Shown here one piece after another: positions 1 to 8,797 of a stretch of DNA of 64,000 bases (position 1 is the first letter of the stretch; each line of letters opens with the position of its first letter). The DNA is from [Eubacterium] infirmum (lineage in GTDB: Bacteria > Bacillota > Clostridia > Peptostreptococcales > Anaerovoracaceae). The stretch covers positions 372,001-436,000 of the forward strand of contig UGGN01000001.1 of assembly GCA_900450455.1 (NCBI GenBank), written 5' to 3'. Both the position numbers and the translations under genes were made by a program. The notes below the pieces were generated by a model. It did not search any database and had not been told where the DNA came from. It was given only the letters and a program-made list of their open reading frames with translations.

Positions 1-1
1 C

Positions 2-580
2 ACAAGCGTAATAATCGACGGGCGAATTGCAGAGATTATTAAGACCGGATTCCTAGAGGGACCTATAGTAATACCGGAATTTGTTTTGGTAGAGCTAAGG
101 CATATAGCGGATTCATCCGATTCTCTGAAGAGGACAAGAGGTCGCAGAGGTCTTGACATCCTCAACAGGATTCAAAGCGACTACGGAATCGATATATATA
201 ACACGGAGAGCGAGAAGGGACTTAAGGAAATACCCGAGGTTGACGTTAAGCTCCTAAAACTTGCACAGATAATGGGTGGTAAAGTCGTTACAAACGACTT
301 TAACCTGAATAAGGTCGCAAGGATTAACGGCGTGGATGTTTTGAATATAAACGAGCTGGCTAACACGCTAAAGCCGGTTGTAATTCCAGGCGAAAAAATG
401 ACGGTTACTCCGGTTAAACAGGGAAAAGATTCCCAGCAGTCCATCGCCTATCTCGACGATGGAACTATGGTAGTTCTTGAGGATGGTAAGAACTATATCG
501 GTAAGACTAGAGAGATAACCGTAACCAGTGTGCTTCAAACATCGGCAGGCAGAATGATTTTCGGAAGAGTAAGGGTATAA
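2..580 (+). CDS. PIN/TRAM-domain protein (YacL-like), 5' end outside window
   Basis: The reading frame is open from base 2, so the gene enters from the left edge and the first in-window TTG (86) is not its start. The visible N-terminus, [20 protein letters not shown], is the first acidic motif of a PIN nuclease fold. A second acidic stretch ([10 protein letters not shown]) follows, and the last 60 residues resemble a TRAM RNA-binding domain. In Bacillus, yacL sits directly before ispD-ispF, as here (1 bp gap). YacL proteins carry N-terminal membrane helices that would lie outside the window. Substrate unknown; a membrane-anchored RNase role is inferred. Confidence 0.9.
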   Translation, partial: TSVIIDGRIAEIIKTGFLEGPIVIPEFVLVELRHIADSSDSLKRTRGRRGLDILNRIQSDYGIDIYNTESEKGLKEIPEVDVKLLKLAQIMGGKVVTNDFNLNKVARINGVDVLNINELANTLKPVVIPGEKMTVTPVKQGKDSQQSIAYLDDGTMVVLEDGKNYIGKTREITVTSVLQTSAGRMIFGRVRV

Positions 581-581
581 G

Positions 582-1724
582 ATGTATCATAACAGGAGAG
601 TCTATGCCGTGATTGTGGCAGGTGGCAGGGGAACCCGCATGAAGGCGCCAAAGCCGAAGCAATTCCTTTACATAGGCGGCAAGACGATTTTAGAAAAGAC
701 GGTAGACAAGTTCAAAAGAAGCTCACTTATCGACGAGATAATTGTCGTAACTGCACAGGACTATTTTGAGCAAACGGAAGAGCTGTTTCACAATTTCGGA
801 AAGAGCCTGAGCATCATCGCAGGAGGTGCAAGAAGGCAGGATTCGGTTTCGAATGCGCTCAGATATCTGAAGCAGAAAGGCGTTTCTGAGGATGATATTG
901 TTTTGATACACGATGGGGTTAGGCCATATATTGAACTTGATATTATTACCTCAATTGTAAAAGAGGCTTCCGAAACCGGTGCAGCAATTCCTTGCATCAT
1001 GCCAAAGGACACAATAAGAGATATAAACTCGGGAAGTCTTGAGCGCAGTGACTTACGCTGCGTTCAGACTCCTCAGGGGTTTTCTACAACTCTTTTGATG
1101 GATGCATATAACAAAGCTTTTGCCGAGGGTGGTGATTTCACGGACGATGCGAGTATTGCAGAGGCCTTTGGACATAAGGTGTCGCTGGTCGATGGCAGTG
1201 AAGCGAATATTAAAATAACAACGCCGGAGGATATCGTTTTGGAAACAAGAATCGGAAAAGGCTTTGATGTGCATAGGCTTGTAGAGGGCAGGGCTCTCAT
1301 TTTGGGGGGCGTCAAGATTCCTTTTGAGAAGGGTCTTTTGGGACATTCGGATGCGGATGTGCTAATACATGCTTTGATAGATGCAATTCTAGGTGCTGCT
1401 TCAATGGGAGATATAGGGAGATTGTTTCCCGATACGGATCCTGCATATAAAGATGCTTCGAGCTTGGTGCTACTAGAGAGAACATGGAATGCAGTAAAGT
1501 ACAGGGGATATGATTTTGTGAATGCGGACATTACTGTAATTTGTGAAAAACCTAAGCTTGCCGCACATGTGGCAAAGATGGAGGATAATATCTGCAATGT
1601 GTTAAATATTAGCAGAGAGAGAATAAATATTAAGGCGACTACGACCGAAAAGCTCGGTTTTACGGGCAGAGGTGAGGGCATTGCAGCGGAGGCTGTGTGT
1701 ATTTTATCCTGCAGCCCTAAGTAG
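582..1724 (+). CDS. ispDF: Bifunctional IspD/IspF, isoprenoid (MEP pathway) enzyme
   Basis: This is a fusion of two MEP-pathway enzymes. Residues 1 to about 223 are 2-C-methyl-D-erythritol 4-phosphate cytidylyltransferase, with nucleotide-binding AGGRGTRM near residue 13 and KQF at 27. Residues about 224-380 are 2-C-methyl-D-erythritol 2,4-cyclodiphosphate synthase, with metal ligands D229-V-H231 and the H255-S-D257 motif. The fusion joins non-consecutive steps (IspE acts between them) and is known in several bacterial groups. It follows the YacL gene by 1 bp, so the two are probably co-transcribed. Length is as expected for a fusion. Confidence 0.96.
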   Translation: MYHNRRVYAVIVAGGRGTRMKAPKPKQFLYIGGKTILEKTVDKFKRSSLIDEIIVVTAQDYFEQTEELFHNFGKSLSIIAGGARRQDSVSNALRYLKQKGVSEDDIVLIHDGVRPYIELDIITSIVKEASETGAAIPCIMPKDTIRDINSGSLERSDLRCVQTPQGFSTTLLMDAYNKAFAEGGDFTDDASIAEAFGHKVSLVDGSEANIKITTPEDIVLETRIGKGFDVHRLVEGRALILGGVKIPFEKGLLGHSDADVLIHALIDAILGAASMGDIGRLFPDTDPAYKDASSLVLLERTWNAVKYRGYDFVNADITVICEKPKLAAHVAKMEDNICNVLNISRERINIKATTTEKLGFTGRGEGIAAEAVCILSCSPK

Positions 1725-1802
1725 GATATTTAAAATTTGATAAATACTGTAGCAACAGCTACAACAGAAATATAGATTGAATAGAATGGAGATATAATTT
1801 CA

Positions 1803-3536
1803 ATGAGACTATCTAAAATGTACGTCAGAACTCTGAGAGAACTACCTGCTGAGGCGGAAATTCCAAGCCATATTCTGCTGCTTCGTACGGGAATGATACG
1901 CAAGCTTGCGTCGGGAATTTACGGATTTATGCCGCTGGGTTGGAGAACTCTCCACAAGATTGAGAATATAATCCGTGAGGAGATGGATAAGAGCGGAGCG
2001 CAGGAAATTTTGATGTCTGCAATTCAGCCTGCTGAACTTTGGGAGGAATCGGGCAGATGGAGTGCGTACGGACCGGAGCTTTGGCGTATCAAAGACAGAA
2101 ACGGTAGAGACTTTTGTCTAGGACCTACACACGAGGAAATTTTTACGGATATAGTTCGAGACGGAGTTTCGTCGTACAGGCAATTGCCACTAAACTTATA
2201 TCAAATCCAACATAAATACAGAGACGAAGCAAGACCTCGCTTTGGACTTATGAGAAGCAGAGAGTTTATCATGAAGGATGCTTACTCATTTGATAAGGAT
2301 CAAGAGGGTCTCGATAAGAGTTACGATGATATGTACGATACCTACACGAGGATTTTCACTCGTTGCGGCTTGACGTTCAGACCGGTAGAGGCTGACAGTG
2401 GTGCGATAGGCGGAAATGCATCTCACGAGTTTACAGCTCTCTCAGAGGTGGGCGAGAGCGATATAGCATATTGCGAGAGCTGCTCTATGGCAGCTAATGT
2501 AGAAAAGGCGGTATGTCGTGATGCGGAACCATCACCTGAGAGCGAGGCGATGCTGGAGCTTCAGGAGGTTCATACGCCGGGGACAAAGACAATTGAAGAA
2601 CTTGCAAGCTTCCTGAACATAGATAAGAAAAAGACTATTAAAGCTCTTCTCTTTGAGAAGTACGATGAGGATGGCAAGGCTGACGGTTATGTAGCTGCTT
2701 TTGTTAGGGGAGATAGAGACCTTAACATGATCAAGTTGGTAAACGCACTTAAGATTCCTGAGCATGCGATTGCCTTTGCGGACGAATCAAAGTTGGAAGC
2801 TGCTATAGGTGCAGTTGGCGGTTTCACAGGACCGATTGGGCTTCATGACTGCATGATTGTTGTCGACAGCGAGCTGGTGGGACTTAAGAATCTCTGTGCC
2901 GGTGCTTGCAAGCCGGATCACCACATTCTCAATGTGAACTATGGAAGGGACTATGAGGGTGATATAGTTACAGACCTCAAGGTTCTTAAGGAGGGAGACC
3001 CTTGTCCGGTTTGCGGTGCACCAATAAAACACACTCGTGGAATTGAGGTCGGACAGGTGTTCAAGCTCGGAACAAAGTATTCAGAGGCTATGAATGCTAT
3101 ATATAAGGACGAAAATCAGCAGGATCATCCGCTTGTTATGGGTTGCTACGGAATCGGTGTAAGCCGCACGCTTGCAGCTGTTATCGAGCAGCATCATGAT
3201 GAGGATGGAATCATTTGGCCGGTCTCAGTAGCTCCATACCATGTGATTGTAACGCTTGTTAAGCCGAAGGATGAGACGCAGTCAAAGCTGGCTGAGGACA
3301 TCTATCAAAAATTGCTTACAGCAGGCGTTGAAGCGGTGATAGATGACCGTGATGAGAGGCCGGGCGTCAAGTTCAAGGATGCTGACCTTCTAGGATTCCC
3401 AATAAGAATTACAGTCGGCAAGAGAGCCGGAGAAGGAATTGTAGAGTATAAGCTGCGTAGAGATAGCGAGAAGACGGAAATCAGCGTGGAAGAAGCAATA
3501 GAGAATGCTATTAATTTAGTAAACGAGGAGAAATAA
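1803..3536 (+). CDS. proS: Prolyl-tRNA synthetase
   Basis: Class II aminoacyl-tRNA synthetase charging tRNA-Pro. The 577-residue length and the editing-type insertion (about residues 230-390, with IEELASFLNIDKKKTIKALL) identify the bacterial ProS architecture that hydrolyses Ala-tRNA-Pro. Motif 2 appears as HKYRDEARPRFGLMRSREF and motif 3 as GCYGIGVSRTLAA. The anticodon-binding domain occupies the C-terminus (VIVTLVKPKDE onward). The ATG is preceded by GGAGATATAATTTCA. The next gene starts one base after the stop. I see no T-box in the 78-bp upstream gap, only a short TGTAGC/GCTACA hairpin. Confidence 0.97.
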   Translation: MRLSKMYVRTLRELPAEAEIPSHILLLRTGMIRKLASGIYGFMPLGWRTLHKIENIIREEMDKSGAQEILMSAIQPAELWEESGRWSAYGPELWRIKDRNGRDFCLGPTHEEIFTDIVRDGVSSYRQLPLNLYQIQHKYRDEARPRFGLMRSREFIMKDAYSFDKDQEGLDKSYDDMYDTYTRIFTRCGLTFRPVEADSGAIGGNASHEFTALSEVGESDIAYCESCSMAANVEKAVCRDAEPSPESEAMLELQEVHTPGTKTIEELASFLNIDKKKTIKALLFEKYDEDGKADGYVAAFVRGDRDLNMIKLVNALKIPEHAIAFADESKLEAAIGAVGGFTGPIGLHDCMIVVDSELVGLKNLCAGACKPDHHILNVNYGRDYEGDIVTDLKVLKEGDPCPVCGAPIKHTRGIEVGQVFKLGTKYSEAMNAIYKDENQQDHPLVMGCYGIGVSRTLAAVIEQHHDEDGIIWPVSVAPYHVIVTLVKPKDETQSKLAEDIYQKLLTAGVEAVIDDRDERPGVKFKDADLLGFPIRITVGKRAGEGIVEYKLRRDSEKTEISVEEAIENAINLVNEEK

Positions 3537-3537
3537 G

Positions 3538-4014
3538 ATGAAAACAGTAACAATAGAGATGGAAAACGGTAAGGTAATGAAGGGCGAACTCTACGAGGAT
3601 ATCGCACCAATTACTGTAGAGAACTTTGAGAAGCTGGCTCGCAGCGGTTTCTACGACGGTCTAACATTTCATAGAGTTATTCCCGGATTTATGATTCAGG
3701 GAGGATGCCCTAATGGAAACGGAACAGGTGGTCCAGGCTACACAATCAAAGGCGAGTTTTCAATGAACGGCGTAAAGAACGACCTGAAGCACACAACAGG
3801 CGTGCTATCAATGGCAAGAACAATGGTTCCTGATTCAGCAGGTTCACAGTTCTTCGTAATGGTTGCAGATGCTCCACATCTAGACGGACAATATGCAGGA
3901 TTCGGAAAGATTACGGAAGGCATTGAAGCGGCTCTTGAAATCGCAAATGTAAGACGAGACTTCCAGGACAAGCCGCTTGAACCGGTCGTAATAAAAACTG
4001 TAACTGTAGAATAA
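3538..4014 (+). CDS. Cyclophilin-type peptidyl-prolyl cis-trans isomerase
   Basis: A 158-residue single-domain cyclophilin with FHRVIPGFMIQGG (about residues 41-53), the GTGGPGYTIKGEF loop and SQFFVM core, all hallmarks of the active site that isomerises Xaa-Pro bonds. There is no signal peptide, so it should be cytoplasmic. It starts one base after the proS stop and is most likely co-transcribed with it. The short bacterial cyclophilins of this type are housekeeping foldases; no specific client can be inferred. Confidence 0.95.
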   Translation: MKTVTIEMENGKVMKGELYEDIAPITVENFEKLARSGFYDGLTFHRVIPGFMIQGGCPNGNGTGGPGYTIKGEFSMNGVKNDLKHTTGVLSMARTMVPDSAGSQFFVMVADAPHLDGQYAGFGKITEGIEAALEIANVRRDFQDKPLEPVVIKTVTVE

Positions 4015-4062
4015 TAGAATGAACAGAGCAAACATACGCTTGAATTAATGATATGCCGTATG

Positions 4063-4086
4063 CCTCGGTAGAGAGCTAATCCGAGG
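4063..4086 (+). other. Intercistronic hairpin upstream of cysS
   Basis: CCTCGG and CCGAGG form a perfect 6-bp stem around a 12-nt loop in the 89-bp gap before cysS. It has no T-run, so it is not a classic terminator; it may stabilise or space the mRNA. No T-box sequence was seen. Confidence 0.4.
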
Positions 4087-4103
4087 GGACAAAAGGAATA
4101 GAT

Positions 4104-5510
4104 ATGAAGATATATAACACACTTACAAGACGAAAAGAGGAGTTTGAGCCGATTCGCGAAGGGCAAGTAAATATCTACGTTTGCGGGCCAACGGTTTACA
4201 ACTATATCCACATAGGAAATGCCAGACCTATAGTAGTCTTTGATACGCTTCGAAGATATATGGAGTACAGAGGCTATAAGGTTAAATATGTACAGAACTT
4301 CACTGATGTGGACGATAAGATTATCAACAGAGCAAAGGATGAGGGAGTGAGCGCACTTGAGATTTCAGAGCGTTACATCAAAGAGTACTTTGATGATGCG
4401 GATGCCCTAAACGTGAGAAGAGCTGACGTTCATCCCAAGGTTTCTGAGCATATCGATGAGATAGAAAACTTTGTTGACACTTTGGTAGGCAAGGGTTTTG
4501 CCTACGAAGCTGACGGCGATGTGTATTTCTCAACAAGAAAGTTCCCTGAGTACGGCAAGCTTTCAGGTCAGAATATAGAAGATCTCGAGGCCGGCGCAAG
4601 AATTGCAGTAGGCGAGGTCAAGGAAGATCCAATAGACTTTGCACTATGGAAGGCTCGTAAGACCGAGGACGAAATCGCTTGGGAGTCTCCATGGGGTATG
4701 GGAAGACCCGGATGGCACATAGAGTGTTCAGCTATGGCAAGAAGACATCTAGGCAAAACTATAGATATTCACGGTGGGGGTGAGGACCTTCAGTTTCCAC
4801 ATCACGAAAACGAAATAGCCCAGTCGGAGTGCTGCAACGGAGTAAGCTTTGCTAACTACTGGATGCATAACGGTTTCATAAATATAGGCGGTTCAAAGAT
4901 GTCAAAGTCTGCAGGAAACTTCTTTACGGTTAGGGATATACGCCGTAAGTACACGGGAGAGGAAATCCGCTTCCTGCTGCTATCAGGTCAATATAGAGGA
5001 CCGATAGAATTCAGTGAAGAGATGATGCAGCAGTCAAGGTCAAGCTTTAATAGAATTAAGAACTGTCTTGACGACATTGAATTCATGATTAAAACAGGAA
5101 CGGATGAAAAGCTTTCAGCTGAAGAGGAAAAGTCAGTTGACAAATTTGATGATTTTAGACAGGCTTTTATAAAGGCTATGGATGACGATCTAAATACCGC
5201 TGACGGAATTAGCGCTGTTTTTGAACTTATCACTGAGATAAACACCATGCTTCGCGGAGGAACAAGCAAGTCATATGCTAAGGCTGCTTTAGATATTTTC
5301 AACGAGCTGACAGGAGTTCTCGGAATAATCAAAGCTAAGGAGACAACTATTGATGCGGATATTGAGGCTCTAGTTGAGGAAAGACAGCAGGCGAGAAAGA
5401 ACAAGGACTTCGCTCGTGCCGACGAAATCAGAGACGAGCTCAAGGCTAGAGGATATACGCTCAAGGATACACCACAGGGTGTTCAGATAATAAAGGATGA
5501 GTCTATATGA
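4104..5510 (+). CDS. cysS: Cysteinyl-tRNA synthetase
   Basis: Class I synthetase of 468 residues. The zinc/active-site CGPTVYN (near residue 28) is followed by the HIGH-type motif HIGNARP. GWHIECSAMARRHLG and HGGGEDLQFPHHENE supply the other zinc ligands, and SKMSKSAGNF is the KMSKS loop. A C-terminal helical domain (EALVEERQQARKNKDFARAD) is typical. The stop overlaps the next start (ATGA), so cysS and mrnC are translationally coupled, as in many Firmicutes. Confidence 0.97.
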   Translation: MKIYNTLTRRKEEFEPIREGQVNIYVCGPTVYNYIHIGNARPIVVFDTLRRYMEYRGYKVKYVQNFTDVDDKIINRAKDEGVSALEISERYIKEYFDDADALNVRRADVHPKVSEHIDEIENFVDTLVGKGFAYEADGDVYFSTRKFPEYGKLSGQNIEDLEAGARIAVGEVKEDPIDFALWKARKTEDEIAWESPWGMGRPGWHIECSAMARRHLGKTIDIHGGGEDLQFPHHENEIAQSECCNGVSFANYWMHNGFINIGGSKMSKSAGNFFTVRDIRRKYTGEEIRFLLLSGQYRGPIEFSEEMMQQSRSSFNRIKNCLDDIEFMIKTGTDEKLSAEEEKSVDKFDDFRQAFIKAMDDDLNTADGISAVFELITEINTMLRGGTSKSYAKAALDIFNELTGVLGIIKAKETTIDADIEALVEERQQARKNKDFARADEIRDELKARGYTLKDTPQGVQIIKDESI

Positions 5511-5896
5511 ATCCCGCTCAGGCAAATGTGAATGCGCTGGCTTTTGTTGGAGATGCCGTGTATGAACTTTATATAAGGAGTATGGTTTCCGGTGGTCTAA
5601 GCAATGGAGGAAAAGCCGATCTCATGCACAAGAAGGCAATAAAATACGTCAGAGCTGAAAGTCAGGCAAGGGCAATCAAGCAGATGATGAACGGCTTTCT
5701 CACGGAGGAGGAGTTAGGCCTTGTAAAGCGTGCGAGAAATCACAAGACACCTAATAGGAGCAGAAGTGCCGGAGCTGTAGAATACAGGCTTGCAACAGCC
5801 TTTGAGGCACTAGTTGGGTTTTTACATGCCAGCGGAGACGATGAGCGGATAAGGGCGATTATGGCTAAGGCGGTAGAGATAATCGAAGAGGAATAG
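5507..5896 (+). CDS. mrnC: Mini-ribonuclease III
   Basis: A 129-residue RNase III catalytic domain without the double-stranded RNA-binding domain. The signature LAFVGDAVYELYIR near the N-terminus carries the catalytic acidic residues. Family members mature the ends of 23S rRNA precursors, and a 23S gene with a clear processing stem lies in this window. It overlaps cysS by 4 bp, the same partner as in Bacillus. The later RNHKTPNRSRSAGAVEYRLATAFEALVGFLH block is the second half of the conserved domain. Confidence 0.95.
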   Translation: MNPAQANVNALAFVGDAVYELYIRSMVSGGLSNGGKADLMHKKAIKYVRAESQARAIKQMMNGFLTEEELGLVKRARNHKTPNRSRSAGAVEYRLATAFEALVGFLHASGDDERIRAIMAKAVEIIEEE

Positions 5897-5907
5897 GAGA
5901 AGAGGCG

Positions 5908-6738
5908 ATGAGCAAAGCAGATAAAATTTTCAAAAGCATGTGTAAAGATATTTTAGACAATGGGTTTTCAACTGAAGGGGAAACTGTCAGAGCTCGCTGG
6001 GAGGACGGAAGCCCTGCATATACTATAAAGCGCTTTGGTGTTGTAAACAGATACGATTTATCGGAGGAGTTCCCGGCTCTTACTCTAAGAAAGACTGCGA
6101 TAAAGACCGCAGTTGACGAACTTCTTTGGATTTGGCAGAAGAAGTCCAACAATATTAAGGATTTAAAGGGCAAAATTTGGGACGAGTGGGCTGACGAAAC
6201 CGGCTCAATAGGAAAGGCTTACGGCTACCAGATGGCTCGGAAATATAAGTTTGCTCAGGGTGAGATGGACCAGGTCGATAATGTAATCTGGCAGCTCAAG
6301 AATACACCTCAGTCCAGGAGAATAATGACAAACATCTATAACTTCAGCGATTTGACTGAAATGCACCTAGAGCCGTGTGCATACAGCATGACATTTAATG
6401 TGACGGGTGATAAGCTGAACGCTATTTTGAATCAGCGCTCTCAGGATGTGCTTGCGGCTAACAACTGGAATGTATGTCAGTATTCTGTTCTCGTTATGAT
6501 GCTGGCTCAGGTCTGTGGCTATAAGCCGGGTGAACTTGTGCATGTAATTGCAGATGCGCACATATATGACAAGCATGTGCCGGCAATAGAAGAATTGATT
6601 TCGAGAGAAGAATTTCCGGCACCAAAGGTAAGGCTAAATCCTGAAGTCAAAGACTTCTATGATTTCATAACTGACGATTTAATCATAGAAGACTACGTGT
6701 GCGGAGAGCAGATTAAGAACATTCCAATTGCGGTATAG
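5908..6738 (+). CDS. thyA: Thymidylate synthase
   Basis: Makes dTMP from dUMP using methylene-tetrahydrofolate. Length is 276 residues. The nucleophilic cysteine is C157 in EPCAYS, followed by NQRSQDVLAANNWN, which supplies the phosphate-binding Arg, the Asp and the Asn that selects dUMP over dCMP. The usual PCH is PCA here, a divergence from the E. coli-type enzyme, but all other visible active-site residues are in place. It is followed immediately by folA, which regenerates the folate it oxidises. Start has AGGAGAAGAGGCG upstream. Confidence 0.93.
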   Translation: MSKADKIFKSMCKDILDNGFSTEGETVRARWEDGSPAYTIKRFGVVNRYDLSEEFPALTLRKTAIKTAVDELLWIWQKKSNNIKDLKGKIWDEWADETGSIGKAYGYQMARKYKFAQGEMDQVDNVIWQLKNTPQSRRIMTNIYNFSDLTEMHLEPCAYSMTFNVTGDKLNAILNQRSQDVLAANNWNVCQYSVLVMMLAQVCGYKPGELVHVIADAHIYDKHVPAIEELISREEFPAPKVRLNPEVKDFYDFITDDLIIEDYVCGEQIKNIPIAV

Positions 6739-6745
6739 GTGCGAT

Positions 6746-7237
6746 ATGAATTTGATAATTGCAGTAGACAAAAACTGGGGAATCGGGAAAGATGGCGGTT
6801 TGCTTTGCCACATTCCCGGAGACCTTGAGTATTTCAAAAAAATGACACTAGATAAAACTGTCATAATGGGAAGAGTTACGCTTGAGAGCTTGCCCGGATC
6901 AAAGGGACTTCCTAGGAGAAGAAATATAGTTTTGACAAGGGACACTTCATATGAAGCGGTAAACGCAGAGTTGGTGCATTCTTACGAGGAAATCGACGAA
7001 ATTGTCTCATGCCTTCCTGAAGAGGATGTCTTCGTAATAGGCGGTGCTCAGATATACAAAGATATGCTACCTAAATGTGACATATGCTATGTAACCAAGA
7101 TATATAAGGACTTTGATGCGGACAGGCATTTTGAGAATCTCGACGCCTCGGGTGAATTTGATTGCGAGCCTGTTGGAGAGCTTATGGAAGAAAAAGGTAT
7201 AGAATACCGTTTCTACAAATACACGAGGAAAAGATGA
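6746..7237 (+). CDS. folA: Dihydrofolate reductase
   Basis: 163 residues beginning MNLIIAVDKNWGIGKDGG, the standard NADPH/folate fold start; LLCHIPGDLEYFKKMT carries the Met20-loop and substrate region, and VFVIGGAQIYKDML is the C-terminal cofactor motif. A longer frame opens at a TTG (6728) inside the end of thyA, but the ATG at 6746 fits the family start and lies 8 bp after the thyA stop. The gene restores tetrahydrofolate consumed by ThyA. Its end overlaps the rlmB start by 4 bp. Confidence 0.95.
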   Translation: MNLIIAVDKNWGIGKDGGLLCHIPGDLEYFKKMTLDKTVIMGRVTLESLPGSKGLPRRRNIVLTRDTSYEAVNAELVHSYEEIDEIVSCLPEEDVFVIGGAQIYKDMLPKCDICYVTKIYKDFDADRHFENLDASGEFDCEPVGELMEEKGIEYRFYKYTRKR

Positions 7238-7974
7238 GTAAAATCGATTTGATAATAGGCAGAAATCCTGTGATTGAGGCACTCAAAAGCGGCAGGGACA
7301 TTTCCGGAGTCATCATTCAAAAGGGTGCGTCGGGATCAATAGCTAAGGTATACGATTTAGCAAAGAAAAACGGAATAAAAATTGAACAGGCCGAAAAGAC
7401 TGAACTCGACAAGCTCTGTAAGGGTAAAGGGCATCAAGGAGTTGTGGCTTTTGCCGCGGCGCATTCTTTTGCTAGCATGAAGGATATCTATAAGCGTGTG
7501 GAAGCCGGCGGTGAGAACGCTTTGATAGTTATTTTGGATGAGCTTGAGGATCCACATAACTTAGGTGCGATAATGCGTAGCGCGGAGTGTGCAGGTGCTT
7601 GTGGCATAATTATATCAAAGCACAATAGCTGTGGACTCACGGAAACCGTGGCAAAAACTTCGGCCGGTGCCATTGAATACATGCCTTGCGTTCAGGTAAC
7701 GAACATAGCAAAGACCATTGATGAGCTTAAGAAAAACGGATTTTGGATTGCAGCTTGCGACATGAATGGAAGTCTTTACACCGAGGCAGATATGCGTGGA
7801 AAGCTTGCGCTGGTGATTGGAAATGAAGGCAAGGGAATCAGGCAACTTGTTAAATCAAAATGTGATTTCGTTGTATCAATACCTATGCTGGGGCAGATTA
7901 ACTCGCTGAATGCATCAAATGCAGCAGCAATAATAATGTATGAGGCACTTAGACAAAGGAGTGAAAAACGCTGA
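7234..7974 (+). CDS. rlmB: 23S rRNA 2'-O-methyltransferase (RlmB/TrmH family)
   Basis: SpoU-class methyltransferase of 246 residues. The N-terminal substrate-binding domain (GRNPVIEALKSG) is followed by the knotted catalytic domain, with ILDELEDPHNLGAIMRSAECAG, ALVIGNEGKGIRQLV and IPMLGQINSLNASNAAAI as the three family motifs. The ATG at 7234 overlaps the folA stop (ATGA) and has GAGGAAAAG before it; the frame could extend upstream to 7162 but inside folA. In Firmicutes this gene sits between mrnC and sigH, as here. The usual yacP between rlmB and sigH is absent. Confidence 0.93.
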   Translation: MSKIDLIIGRNPVIEALKSGRDISGVIIQKGASGSIAKVYDLAKKNGIKIEQAEKTELDKLCKGKGHQGVVAFAAAHSFASMKDIYKRVEAGGENALIVILDELEDPHNLGAIMRSAECAGACGIIISKHNSCGLTETVAKTSAGAIEYMPCVQVTNIAKTIDELKKNGFWIAACDMNGSLYTEADMRGKLALVIGNEGKGIRQLVKSKCDFVVSIPMLGQINSLNASNAAAIIMYEALRQRSEKR

Positions 7975-8612
7975 TGCTGGCAGATGGAATGAACATACTT
8001 TCAGACGAAAGCCTTGTCAAATTGGCTCAGGAGGGCAGCATTCCGGCGTATGAGTTGCTTATAGATAAATATAAGCATGTTGCAAAGATAAATGCGAGGA
8101 AATACTATATTGTAGGAGCCGAAAATGAGGATGTCATACAGGAAGCGATGATAGGTATCTTTAAGGCGATTAGAGATTTTGATGAAAATGCCGGAACCAA
8201 ATTTTCAAGCTTTCTTCAGCTTTGCATAGATAACCAGATAAAGACGGCAATAAATGCTGCTAACAGGCAGAAGCACAAGCTTCTAAACGAGTCGCTATCC
8301 ATTTTTGACGAGGGAAGAGAGCAGCTGGACCCGAGCGAATATTATAAGGAATGTAGCAAAGCCTACAGCTCGTTTTTGGCGGACAAGGATCTGAGTCCGG
8401 AACGGCTGGCCATGCTCAAGGAATCCATTAGGGATATAGAATTAGGTGGCTCAGAGAAGCTAAGCAATTTTGAGCGCGAGGTGTGGGTGAAGATGCGTCA
8501 AGGAATGAATTATAGGGAAATCGCAACGGATTTGGGAAGAACTCCAAAAGCCGTTGATAATGCAATGCAGAGGCTGAAGAAAAAAATTAGAATAAACTTA
8601 CTGGATTATTGA
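7974..8612 (+). CDS. sigH: RNA polymerase sigma factor, SigH family
   Basis: 212 residues of a sigma-70-family factor: region 2 (SIPAYELLIDKYKHVAK, ENEDVIQEAMIGIFKAIRDFD) and region 4 helix-turn-helix (MNYREIATDLGRTPKAVDNAMQRLKKKIR). Position directly before rpmG-secE-nusG, as in Bacillus, supports SigH. In spore-formers it directs early stationary-phase genes; no sporulation genes are visible here, so a competence or stationary role is possible. The start codon overlaps the rlmB stop (TGATG), and AAAGGAG lies about 13 nt upstream, rather far, so the exact start is less certain. Confidence 0.9.
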   Translation: MLADGMNILSDESLVKLAQEGSIPAYELLIDKYKHVAKINARKYYIVGAENEDVIQEAMIGIFKAIRDFDENAGTKFSSFLQLCIDNQIKTAINAANRQKHKLLNESLSIFDEGREQLDPSEYYKECSKAYSSFLADKDLSPERLAMLKESIRDIELGGSEKLSNFEREVWVKMRQGMNYREIATDLGRTPKAVDNAMQRLKKKIRINLLDY

Positions 8613-8688
8613 CAAGGTGTTACAAAAATAGTACGATAATAACAATGCTTGATTGCGTGAATTTACAATGTCAATCGAGTATGCATAC

Positions 8689-8765
8689 GCTGCTGTAGCT
8701 CAGTCGGTAGAGCACTTCATTGGTAATGAAGAGGTTCGGCAGTTCAATTCTGCTCAGCAGCTCCA
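8689..8765 (+). tRNA. tRNA-Thr (GGT)
   Basis: Complete cloverleaf: acceptor GCTGCTG/CAGCAGC, anticodon stem CTTCA/TGAAG (8715-8719 and 8727-8731) around loop TTGGTAA with anticodon GGT at 8722-8724, and encoded CCA (8763-8765). It sits 36 bp before tuf and is probably co-transcribed with it, an arrangement also seen in enteric bacteria. Confidence 0.97.
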
Positions 8766-8797
8766 GATTAAATTTGTTGTTATGAATAAGGAGAGGG

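Noticed and set aside
1073-1681. 202-codon open frame on the - strand inside ispDF
   Set aside because: It lies opposite a conserved enzyme, has no ribosome-binding site of its own and its protein is low-complexity serine/isoleucine sequence typical of antisense shadows.
1725-1802. T-box or riboswitch before proS
   Set aside because: Only a short hairpin and no T-box sequence (GGTGG-type) or terminator were seen; the gap before cysS was examined with the same result.
7162-7233. Longer rlmB start inside folA
   Set aside because: Lacks conservation; ATG 7234 has GAGGAAAAG and overlaps the folA stop as usual.
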